Part shown: piece after piece, positions 51,887 to 61,368 of the stretch
Numbering within the stretch: the stretch's first letter is position 1
Layout: each line of letters starts with the position of its first letter
Source of the DNA: Bacteroidia bacterium 43-41
GTDB taxonomy: Bacteria > Bacteroidota > Bacteroidia > Bacteroidales > Dysgonomonadaceae
Length of the DNA stretch: 64,000 nucleotides
Direction: 5' to 3'
NCBI GenBank assembly: GCA_001898165.1
Contig: MKTD01000050.1
Coordinates: 1-64,000, forward strand
Position numbers and translations under genes: made by a program
The notes under the pieces: model-generated
Database searches by the model: none
What the model was told of the DNA's origin: nothing
What the model saw: only the letters and a program-made list of their open reading frames with translations

Positions 51887-53060
51887 GTTTTTCCAATGCA
51901 CCCTTCACCCTGGAAATGGCTTTTTCTATGTTTTCGTCCGATGTGGCATAAGAGAACCGGATGTGACCCGGTGCGCCAAACGCGTCGCCGCCCACACAGG
52001 CAACATGCCCCTGTTCCAAAAGATACATGGCCAGGTCGGTAGCTGTCTCTATTCTCCCTTTTCCCAGGTAACTGCCGCATTCAACAAAAATATAAAATGC
52101 GCCCTCGGGATCATTTACTTTTAATCCCGGTATTTCTCTCAGGAGTTTTGTGATCAGGTTTTTTCTTCTTTCAAACGCAACGCGCATCTCTTCTACGCAA
52201 TCCTGACTCCCGGTATAAGCGGCTTCGGCTGCTTTTTGTGAAATCGACGATGCCCCCGATGTGTATTGTCCTTGTAGCAATCCACAGGCGGAAGCAATCC
52301 ATTTTGGCGCGGCAATCCATCCGATGCGCCAGCCCGTCATGGCATAGCCTTTGGAAACTCCGTTCACAACGATTACCCGCTCGCGGATTTCCTGGAATTG
52401 AGCAATGCTTTCGTGCTTCCCTACGTAATTTATGTGCTCGTAGATCTCGTCGGAAATAACGTAGATATCAGGATATTTTGCTAAAACCAAAGCCAGCGAT
52501 TTCAATTCTTCACGCGTGTAAACACTTCCGGTCGGATTGGAGGGAGAGCACAAAATCAGCGCCCTTGTTTTTGGCGTAATGGCTTCTTCCAATTGCTTTG
52601 CCGTGATTTTAAAATTCTGCCCGATGCCGGCATACACAAAAACAGGCTTCCCTTCGGCAATTTTTACCATCTCGGGATAGCTCACCCAATAAGGGGCGGG
52701 AATGATTACTTCTTCGCCTTTATCTACAATAGACAGGATGACGTTGCAAAGCGACTGTTTGGCTCCGCTTGAAACCACTATTTGTGCCGGATCAAAATCA
52801 AGGTTATTCTCATTTTTCAGTTTCGTACAAATGGCTTTTCTCAGCTCTGGAAATCCCGGAACAGGAGAGTAGAAAGAAAAATTATTGTCGATTGCCTTTT
52901 TGGCAGCTTCTTTTATATGGGCGGGTGTGGAGAAATCGGGCTCGCCAACACTCATGTTAATTACATCAATTCCTTGAGCTTTTAGCTCGTTGCTTTTTTG
53001 CGCCATCGCGAAAGTTTCGGATGGGGAGAGCGATTGCAGTCGTGAGGATAAAGGATTCAT
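51870..53060 (-). CDS. PLP-dependent aminotransferase, class I/II (aspartate-type)
   Basis: The protein starts best at the ATG at 53060 (MNPLSSRLQSLSPSETFAM, 396 residues); the ORF-track start adds 15 unlikely residues. The conserved SVGEPDFSTPAHIKEAAK, SPSNPTGSVY, and the PLP lysine in VNGVSKGYAMTGWRIGW (near residue 240) place it in the aspartate aminotransferase subgroup 1-gamma, as does FSYATSDENIEKAI near the C-terminus. Aspartate or aromatic amino acids are the likely substrates. It is monocistronic. Confidence 0.93.
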   Translation of the reverse strand: MNPLSSRLQSLSPSETFAMAQKSNELKAQGIDVINMSVGEPDFSTPAHIKEAAKKAIDNNFSFYSPVPGFPELRKAICTKLKNENNLDFDPAQIVVSSGAKQSLCNVILSIVDKGEEVIIPAPYWVSYPEMVKIAEGKPVFVYAGIGQNFKITAKQLEEAITPKTRALILCSPSNPTGSVYTREELKSLALVLAKYPDIYVISDEIYEHINYVGKHESIAQFQEIRERVIVVNGVSKGYAMTGWRIGWIAAPKWIASACGLLQGQYTSGASSISQKAAEAAYTGSQDCVEEMRVAFERRKNLITKLLREIPGLKVNDPEGAFYIFVECGSYLGKGRIETATDLAMYLLEQGHVACVGGDAFGAPGHIRFSYATSDENIEKAISRVKGALEKLRTSH

Positions 53061-53172
53061 ATCAATTTTATCTTTTTTATCTTTTCTCTGTGAAAAACTG
53101 TGCAAATATAGTCAAAAGTAACAACTATCCGGATCATTTTTTGCAAAATAACGGTAAAATACTTACAAAAAT

Positions 53173-53211
53173 AAAAAAGCATCGTTCTGTTGAAACAGGA
53201 ACAATGCTTTT
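53173..53211 (-). terminator. Peroxiredoxin gene terminator
   Basis: On the minus strand AAAAGCATTGTTC(C)TGT pairs with ACAGAACGATGCTTTT with one bulge and is followed by a T-rich tract. It starts about 22 bases after the gene's stop. Confidence 0.85.
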
Positions 53212-53233
53212 CGCAATAATGAGGTGTAAAAAG

Positions 53234-53866
53234 TTACTTTTCGGAAAGATAGGAAGCGATACCTTCCTGGGTTGCGATAAGGCCTTTATCCCCTTTGTGC
53301 CAGTCGGCAGGGCAAACCTCACCGTGCTCCTCGGTAAACTGGAGTGCGTCGATCACTCTTAATATTTCGTCAACGCTTCTTCCCAGCGGCATATCGTTCA
53401 CCACCTGATGACGGACAATACCCTTCTTGTCTATCAGGAACAATCCCCTGTATGCTTCGGGGGAGCCTACAAAAATAGGGTTATCCGAAGAATCCGCATC
53501 ATATTCGCCGGCTAATACATCGTATGCCATGGAGATTGTCAACGCGTGATCTGCTACAATGGGATAAGTTACCCCCTGAATCCCTCCGTCCGATTTAGGT
53601 GTTTGCAGCCATTTCCAGTGTGAAACCGCAGAGTCGGTAGAACAGGCTACCACTGCTGTGCTGCGATCTTCAAACTCTTTTATTTTTTCTTGGAATGCGT
53701 GCAATTCAGTTGGGCAGACGAAAGTAAAATCCGCCGGATAAAAGAAGAAAACTACATATTTCTTTCCTAAATAATTATCTAATGAGAAATTATCTTCGAT
53801 AATATTCCCATCAAGAACTACGGGAGCCTGAAATACCGGCGCCCTTTTTCCTACTAATACTGACAT
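53234..53866 (-). CDS. Typical 2-Cys peroxiredoxin (AhpC/Prx1 type)
   Basis: The enzyme reduces peroxides with a peroxidatic and a resolving cysteine. The start is the ATG at 53866 (MSVLVGKRAPVFQAPVV, 210 residues). The peroxidatic Cys is in FTFVCPTELHAF (about 50) and the resolving Cys in GEVCPADW (about 172). An extended C-terminal tail with YLSEK gives the redox-sensitive typical 2-Cys form. A minus-strand TACCTTTG box at 53903-53910 is a likely promoter, placing the ORF-track upstream codons in the leader. Confidence 0.95.
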   Translation of the reverse strand: MSVLVGKRAPVFQAPVVLDGNIIEDNFSLDNYLGKKYVVFFFYPADFTFVCPTELHAFQEKIKEFEDRSTAVVACSTDSAVSHWKWLQTPKSDGGIQGVTYPIVADHALTISMAYDVLAGEYDADSSDNPIFVGSPEAYRGLFLIDKKGIVRHQVVNDMPLGRSVDEILRVIDALQFTEEHGEVCPADWHKGDKGLIATQEGIASYLSEK

Positions 53867-54113
53867 GTTCTTAAAATTTTTATTAATTTTTGAATGATTA
53901 CCCAAAGGTACAAAAAAATAAACAGTTAACCGGGATTTTTATTCACTTATCAGCTATTGAATGTTTCTATAATGGTGTTGAATGTTTCGTATATATCAAG
54001 TTACATGATTGCGACTAAAGCGGAGGTCTTTTAGCTATTTTACGGGGGACCCATAGCTCGCGATAAACGTAAAAAAAATGCATTAAAATCGCTGCGTTTC
54101 AATAAAAAAGAGT

Positions 54114-54121
54114 TACTTTTG
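54114..54121 (+). promoter_or_regulatory. guaB -7 promoter box
   Basis: TACTTTTG, 28 bases upstream of the guaB ATG. The remaining 53867-54113 gap shows the peroxiredoxin promoter on the other strand and otherwise nothing I can name. Confidence 0.6.
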
Positions 54122-54131
54122 CATGCAATAA

Positions 54132-55628
<1,497 letters not shown>

Positions 55629-55643
55629 GTTTAAAAAAATCAC

Positions 55644-55651
55644 TACCTTTG
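55644..55651 (+). promoter_or_regulatory. ileS -7 promoter box
   Basis: TACCTTTG, 36 bases upstream of the ATG at 55688. It indicates transcription begins downstream of the ORF-track start at 55649. Confidence 0.6.
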
Positions 55652-55687
55652 CAGACAATTTTTTCAAGTGGTATAAAAACGTTGACA

Positions 55688-58600
55688 ATGAGTAAAAAAT
55701 TTACCGAATATAGTCAGTTAAATTTGTCGGAGATCAATAAGGAGATATTGCGTCAATGGGATGAGCGGGACGTGTTTCATAAAAGCCTGGAGATACGCGA
55801 AGGCCATCCGGAGTTTGTGTTTTATGAAGGTCCGCCCTCGGCAAACGGAATGCCGGGCATTCACCACGTAATTGCGCGTTCCATAAAAGATATTTTCTGC
55901 CGTTATAAAACGATGAAGGGCTTTTTGGTAAACCGGAAAGCCGGTTGGGATACACACGGGCTTCCTGTGGAGTTGAGCGTGGAAAAATCGCTTGGCATAA
56001 CCAAGGAGGATATCGGTAAAACCATTTCCGTAGAAGAATACAACAATGCTTGCCGCACCGAGGTGATGAGATACACCAAGGAGTGGGAAGACCTCACCCG
56101 GAAAATGGGCTATTGGGTGGATATGAACGATCCGTACATCACCTACGATAATCGCTATATAGAGACGTTGTGGTATCTGCTTAAGGAAATTTACAAAAAA
56201 GGATACCTCTATAAAGGCTATACCATTCAACCTTACTCGCCGGCGGCAGGAACCGGGTTGAGTACGCACGAACTGAATCAGCCCGGCTGTTACCGCGACG
56301 TAAAAGACACGACCTGCACGGCGCAATTTAAAATAATAGATCCGCTTCCGGAATGGACACGGTTTGGCGAAGCGTTTTTTCTGGCCTGGACAACCACACC
56401 CTGGACATTGCCATCGAATATGTTGCTGGCAATGGGCCCGAATATTGAATATGCCGCCGTTCAGACTTTCAATCAATATACGGGGAAACCGATGACCGTG
56501 GTACTGGCTAAAAGCCTTCTCGGGTCTTATTTCTCCGTGAAGAACAGTCAGCTGAAGCTTGAAGATTATAAGGAAGGCGATAAAAATATTCCTTTCCGCG
56601 TGTTGGAAAAGACATGGACCGGCTCGGAGCTGGCCGGTATGGGATACGAACAGCTTTTCCCGTGGGTAAAGGTTACGGAAAAAGCTTTTAAAGTAGTCTG
56701 CGGCGATTTTGTAACTACCGAAGACGGGACAGGAATTGTACATATCGCACCTACTTTTGGAGCCGACGACGCAAGAATAGGCAAAGAGAACGATGTGCCC
56801 GGGCTAACGCTTGTCGATAAAGACGGGAACACACGTCCGATGGTGGATTTAACGGGGAAATTCTTCCGCATTGAAGATATGGATGCCGATTTTGTGAAAA
56901 ACAACGTGAATGTCGATTTGTACAAGGAGTTTGCCGGAAGGTATGTAAAAAATGAGTACGATGAGGCGTTGTCGGAAGATGAAGCAACCTTGGACATCGA
57001 CCTCTCTGTTTCCCTCAAACTTCGGAATCGCGCTTTTCGCATCGAAAAGTTTGTCCACAGCTACCCGCATTGCTGGCGTACCGATAAGCCTGTGTTGTAT
57101 TATCCGCTCGACAGCTGGTTTATCCGCTCGACGGCCTGCCGCGAAAAGATGATGGAGCTCAATGATACCATCAACTGGAAGCCGCAATCTACCGGAACGG
57201 GGCGTTTTGGAAAATGGCTCGAGAACCTGCAAGACTGGAACCTGAGCCGGAGCCGCTATTGGGGAACGCCACTTCCAATCTGGCGTACAGAAGACGGCAG
57301 GGAAGAAAAATGCATCGGCTCGGTAAAAGAGCTGTGTCGTGAAATGCAAAAAGCGCTTGATGCCGGTGTGATGACCGAGTTACCCTGGAAGGAGTTTGAA
57401 CTGAAGGATTATGCCGATTTGGAATACGGAAAAATAGACCTCCACCGCCCCTATGTGGATAATATCGTGTTGGTTTCCGAAAGCGGAAAACCGATGCATC
57501 GCGAACTCGATCTGATAGATGTCTGGTTCGATAGCGGCGCCATGCCTTTTGCCCAGTTCTTCTATCCACATATACCGGAAGAAGAGTTTGCGAAAGTTTA
57601 CCCTGCCGACTTTATTGCCGAGGGGGTTGACCAGACCCGGGGATGGTTTTTCACCCTTCATGCCATCAGTGCGATGGTGAAAGGCAGCGTCGCCTTTAAG
57701 AATGTGATCTCAAACGGATTGGTTCTCGACAAGAACGGCAATAAAATGTCGAAACGGCTGGGAAATGCTGTTGACCCGTTTGAAACAATTGAAAAATTCG
57801 GCTCCGACCCGCTGCGCTGGTACATGGTTACCAATGCCGCACCGTGGGATAACCTGAAGTTCGATATTGACGGCGTGGAAGAAGCCCGCCGCAAGTTTTT
57901 CGGAACGTTGTACAATACCTATTCTTTCTTTGCCCTTTATGCGAACGTGGATGATTTCCACAACCAATATCCACAGATTGAATGGGCAAAGCGCCCCGAA
58001 ATAGACAGGTGGATCTTGTCGCTCCTCAACTCGCTGATAAAAGAAGTGGACGGAGATTATGCCCACTACGAGCCTACCAAGGCGGGAAGAGCGATTAATG
58101 ATTTCGTGAACGACAACCTCAGTAACTGGTTCGTGCGCCTGAATCGTAAACGTTTTTGGGGTGGCGGGATGACGGAAGATAAGATGTCGGCGTATCAAAC
58201 CCTCTATCAGTGTTTGGTTACGGTGGCGAAACTGATGGCTCCCATTGCTCCGTTTTATGCCGACAGGCTCTATCTGGATCTGGTGAAAGTTACCGGCAGC
58301 GAAAGTTTTGAATCAGTGCACCTGGCTGATTTCCCTGCCGTTGATGAGTCGGCAGTTGATACTGTCCTCGAAGAGCAGATGTATCTGGCGCAAACAGCAT
58401 CTTCCATTGTGTTGGCGTTGCGCCGTAAAGTGAATCTAAAAGTCCGCCAGCCGTTGACAAAAATCATGATTCCCGTTATAGACGATGAACAGCGGAGAAA
58501 TATCGAGGCGGTGCAGGCACTTATTCTCAGTGAGGTAAACGTGAAAGAGCTTGAACTTGTGGATTCGGCAAACGATATGCTTGTGAAACGGGTGAAGCCC

Positions 58601-59101
58601 GATTTCAAGAAGCTCGGGCCTAAATACGGAAAGATAATGAAGCAACTCGCTGCACGCATTCAGGAGATGTTGCAGGATGAGATAAGCGAGTTGGAGAAAA
58701 ACGGCCGTTTTGTATTCCTGATAGACGGGCAGGAAGCTGTGATTGATCTGGCCGACGTGGAAATTATTTCGGAAGATATCCCGGGATGGCTTGTAGCCAA
58801 CGAAGGCCGGTTGACCGTTGCTTTGGATATCACCGTGACCGGCGAGCTCCGCAAAGAGGGTATTGCCCGCGAACTGGTAAACCGTATCCAGAATTTACGC
58901 AAGTCGAAAGATTTTGATATTACCGACCGCATCGCTGTCCGGCTTTCGTCGAACTCCTTGTTTGATGCTGCTGTTAAAGAATTTAGCGACTACATTAAGA
59001 CGCAGGTGCTTGCCGATTCAATAGAAATAGAGGCACAGGATTTTGAAGATGAAATAGAAATTGATGACGAGAAATTAACTGTCGATATCCGTAAACAATA
59101 G
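55688..59101 (+). CDS. ileS: Isoleucyl-tRNA synthetase
   Basis: IleS charges tRNA-Ile and edits misactivated valine. The start is the ATG at 55688 (MSKKFTEYSQLNLSEI, 1137 residues), downstream of a -7 box. The HIGH motif appears as GIHH at residues 57-60. The CP1 editing domain contains AWTTTPWTLPSNMLLA near 230, KMSKR is near 695, and a long anticodon-binding C-terminus follows. The size and ending match the longer bacterial type 2 (eukaryote-like) form common in Bacteroidota, which lacks the C-terminal zinc finger of the E. coli enzyme. Confidence 0.97.
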   Translation: MSKKFTEYSQLNLSEINKEILRQWDERDVFHKSLEIREGHPEFVFYEGPPSANGMPGIHHVIARSIKDIFCRYKTMKGFLVNRKAGWDTHGLPVELSVEKSLGITKEDIGKTISVEEYNNACRTEVMRYTKEWEDLTRKMGYWVDMNDPYITYDNRYIETLWYLLKEIYKKGYLYKGYTIQPYSPAAGTGLSTHELNQPGCYRDVKDTTCTAQFKIIDPLPEWTRFGEAFFLAWTTTPWTLPSNMLLAMGPNIEYAAVQTFNQYTGKPMTVVLAKSLLGSYFSVKNSQLKLEDYKEGDKNIPFRVLEKTWTGSELAGMGYEQLFPWVKVTEKAFKVVCGDFVTTEDGTGIVHIAPTFGADDARIGKENDVPGLTLVDKDGNTRPMVDLTGKFFRIEDMDADFVKNNVNVDLYKEFAGRYVKNEYDEALSEDEATLDIDLSVSLKLRNRAFRIEKFVHSYPHCWRTDKPVLYYPLDSWFIRSTACREKMMELNDTINWKPQSTGTGRFGKWLENLQDWNLSRSRYWGTPLPIWRTEDGREEKCIGSVKELCREMQKALDAGVMTELPWKEFELKDYADLEYGKIDLHRPYVDNIVLVSESGKPMHRELDLIDVWFDSGAMPFAQFFYPHIPEEEFAKVYPADFIAEGVDQTRGWFFTLHAISAMVKGSVAFKNVISNGLVLDKNGNKMSKRLGNAVDPFETIEKFGSDPLRWYMVTNAAPWDNLKFDIDGVEEARRKFFGTLYNTYSFFALYANVDDFHNQYPQIEWAKRPEIDRWILSLLNSLIKEVDGDYAHYEPTKAGRAINDFVNDNLSNWFVRLNRKRFWGGGMTEDKMSAYQTLYQCLVTVAKLMAPIAPFYADRLYLDLVKVTGSESFESVHLADFPAVDESAVDTVLEEQMYLAQTASSIVLALRRKVNLKVRQPLTKIMIPVIDDEQRRNIEAVQALILSEVNVKELELVDSANDMLVKRVKPDFKKLGPKYGKIMKQLAARIQEMLQDEISELEKNGRFVFLIDGQEAVIDLADVEIISEDIPGWLVANEGRLTVALDITVTGELRKEGIARELVNRIQNLRKSKDFDITDRIAVRLSSNSLFDAAVKEFSDYIKTQVLADSIEIEAQDFEDEIEIDDEKLTVDIRKQ

Positions 59102-59283
59102 TAGCCCTATTTGTGTTTATGATTGATAAATCGGTAACGAAATTTTGTTATCTTTGCGAACACAACTACAAATAAAATTATTTTGACAGGAACAATTATC
59201 GACACTTCCTTTGCCGATAATTTATGGATTGGTATTAAGAGTTAGGAAAAACAATTGATAAAAATTATAAAACATTTACTGTT

Positions 59284-59664
59284 ATGAGTGAGAAGACGAG
59301 ATACTCTGATGAGGAATTGGAAGAATTCCGAACGATCATTAACGAAAAACTGGAGGTTGCCAAGCAGGAATACGAAAACTATCGGGCGGCGGTAACCAAT
59401 GCAGATGGCAATGATACGGTGGACACATCACCAACTTATAAGGTGTTGGAAGAAGGCGCGTCAACGTTATCGAAAGAGGAGGCAGGACGTTTGGCACAAC
59501 GTCAGATGAAGTTCATTCAAAACTTACAGGCAGCATTAGTACGTATTGAAAACAAGACCTATGGTGTTTGTCGCGAAACCGGCAAACTTATTCCTAAAGA
59601 GCGTCTTCGTGCCGTGCCGCACGCGACATTAAGCATCGAAGCAAAACAAGGGAAAAGAAAATAA
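59284..59664 (+). CDS. DksA/TraR-family protein with degenerate zinc finger
   Basis: The 126-residue protein has an N-terminal coiled-coil-like helical region and a C-terminal segment with the DksA pattern (YGVCRETGKLIPKERLRAVPHATLSIEAK). Only one of the usual four zinc cysteines remains: CxxC is CRET, and the second pair is SIEA. DksA modulates RNA polymerase with ppGpp; whether this form does so is unknown. It lies between ileS and lspA, a conserved order in Bacteroidota as I recall. A TATCTTTG box at 59149-59156 gives it a long leader of about 120 bases. Confidence 0.9.
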   Translation: MSEKTRYSDEELEEFRTIINEKLEVAKQEYENYRAAVTNADGNDTVDTSPTYKVLEEGASTLSKEEAGRLAQRQMKFIQNLQAALVRIENKTYGVCRETGKLIPKERLRAVPHATLSIEAKQGKRK

Positions 59665-59748
59665 TCGTTAGCGAATGATTTCAACGACAACACGAATGAT
59701 CAGAGAACAGGAGATTTGTATTTCTGTTCCGGGCCGGATTGTGTATAA

Positions 59749-60411
59749 ATGGCTACCCGAATGAATAGTACCACAAAAAAAGGAATTATTGCCGTTTTAG
59801 TTATCATCTTGGTTTTACTCGTCGACCAAGTTAGTAAGATTTGGGTGAAAACCCATATGGCTCTTTACGATATGATTCATATAACCGATTGGTTTAAAAT
59901 CTATTTTGTAGAGAATAACGGCATGGCGTTCGGTATAGAAGCCATAGGGAAATTATTTCTTTCCCTTTTCAGAATAATAGCCGTGGGAGCTATTATTGTA
60001 TATTTAATCCGGATTGTTAAAGAGAATTACAAAATCGGATTTATTGCCTGTATCGCATTGGTGTTGGCAGGCGCGTCGGGAAATATTATCGACAGCGTTT
60101 TCTACGGTGTGTTTTTCCAGGCAAGCTATCCCGGACATGTTGCTTCCGTAGTGCCTTTCGGCGAAGGATACGCTTCCTTTCTCCACGGGAAGGTGGTGGA
60201 TATGTTTTACTTCCCGATTATCGAAGGAACATATCCCAATTGGTTTCCGGTTCTGGGAGGGAAAGAGTTTTTGTTTTTTCGCTTCATCTTTAATATTGCC
60301 GATTCTGCCATATCCGTAGGGGTGGTATTATTATTGATCTTTTATCGAAAAACGCTTTCATATTCACTTCTATCGAAAAAAGACAAAGAGAAGTTAGACC
60401 GTGAAAGGTAG
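59749..60411 (+). CDS. lspA: Lipoprotein signal peptidase (signal peptidase II)
   Basis: LspA removes signal peptides from lipidated prolipoproteins. The catalytic aspartates lie in GKVVDMFYFP (about 145-154) and FNIADSAISVG (about 182-192), and the NNGMAFGI motif is near residue 58. Four membrane helices are predicted. At 220 residues it is longer than the usual 160; the extra length is mainly a loop between the two catalytic segments (FPIIEGTYPNWFPVLGGKEF) and a soluble stretch before the first. It follows the dksA-like gene by 84 bases. Confidence 0.95.
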   Translation: MATRMNSTTKKGIIAVLVIILVLLVDQVSKIWVKTHMALYDMIHITDWFKIYFVENNGMAFGIEAIGKLFLSLFRIIAVGAIIVYLIRIVKENYKIGFIACIALVLAGASGNIIDSVFYGVFFQASYPGHVASVVPFGEGYASFLHGKVVDMFYFPIIEGTYPNWFPVLGGKEFLFFRFIFNIADSAISVGVVLLLIFYRKTLSYSLLSKKDKEKLDRER

Positions 60412-60430
60412 GAACAATTAGAAAAAAAAG

Positions 60431-61294
60431 TTGTCCGTGAATCGTAAAGTTGTTGCATATCTCCTGACTTCGGTACTGCTGGGCATCCTGTTCTCTTTTT
60501 GCAACAGGCCAAAGGAAGTGCTGAACCGGAAAGATATGGAAAAACTGATGTACGATGTTTACATTGCCGAAGCAATGATCGAAAACGATTATCAGAACTT
60601 CGACACACCGGAAAAAAAAGAGGCGCTTATCAGTGAAGTTTTTAGAAAACACAAAACAACGCAGGCGCAATGGGATACCTCCCTTTCGTGGTATTCGGAT
60701 AAGATTGAGATCTACTTGAAAATGAACGATTCGGTTAAGGCCCGCCTGCAACGCCGGCAGAAAGAGAGCGAACAGATAATGAACCGTCAGGTCCAACAGG
60801 AGCAATCGTTTGCAGTCCGGTCTCATTCGCCTTCTTATATCCCGGACAACTACTCGTTTGACGAACTGAATCCGAAAAACGGGTTCCGATTCCAATTAGA
60901 CACAACTGAGATTACCAAGAAAATAACCAATGCCGATTTCGGTTTCGGCTTTGATGTTGTCGGGGTCCCCGCAAATTCGAATCCGAATTTACGAGTGATG
61001 TTGATGCTCGAATATAAAGACACGGTCATTTACCGCTCCGAAAGGATTACTGAGAACAGGAACTACTTGCTGCACGGGCAAAAATATATCCTGAACGATA
61101 CGATTCGGGGAATCACAGGGTTTGTGAGGTTGCAAGATACCATCGGCATATATCGGAATATCCGGTTTAAGAATATCTTTTTGGATAACCCTAACGACTC
61201 TGTCCGGAAAACTCCTGGCAACGCATTGACACCCAAGGAAAGAGCACTTACCGATGAGAGGCCGCGACCGCAGGCGGCAACTACTCATATATAA
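60431..61294 (+). CDS. DUF4296 domain lipoprotein
   Basis: The protein (up to 287 residues) has a hydrophobic lead with a possible lipobox (LFSFC near residues 20-24) and then the DUF4296 domain (about 25-115, with DMEKLMYDVYIAEAMIENDYQN and VFRKHKTTQAQWDTSLSWY). The C-terminal 150 residues form a beta-rich region that looks specific to Bacteroidales. No ATG start exists; TTG at 60431 and GTG at 60437 are the candidates. It follows lspA by 19 bases, so the lipoprotein and its processing enzyme share a transcript. Function is unknown. Confidence 0.85.
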   Translation: MSVNRKVVAYLLTSVLLGILFSFCNRPKEVLNRKDMEKLMYDVYIAEAMIENDYQNFDTPEKKEALISEVFRKHKTTQAQWDTSLSWYSDKIEIYLKMNDSVKARLQRRQKESEQIMNRQVQQEQSFAVRSHSPSYIPDNYSFDELNPKNGFRFQLDTTEITKKITNADFGFGFDVVGVPANSNPNLRVMLMLEYKDTVIYRSERITENRNYLLHGQKYILNDTIRGITGFVRLQDTIGIYRNIRFKNIFLDNPNDSVRKTPGNALTPKERALTDERPRPQAATTHI

Positions 61295-61306
61295 CAATAT
61301 TTTTAC

Positions 61307-61314
61307 TAAATTTG
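61307..61314 (+). promoter_or_regulatory. ppdK -7 promoter box
   Basis: TAAATTTG followed by CAG, 54 bases upstream of the ppdK ATG and just after the DUF4296 gene stop. Confidence 0.55.
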
Positions 61315-61368
61315 CAGAGAATTACAGCACTTAATCTAAATTAATCAATAAATAAATTTTTCAAAAAG

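Noticed and set aside
55718-56743. 341-residue minus-strand ORF inside ileS
   Set aside because: It lies wholly within a certain IleS coding region on the other strand and has no motif of its own. It is a codon-usage shadow.
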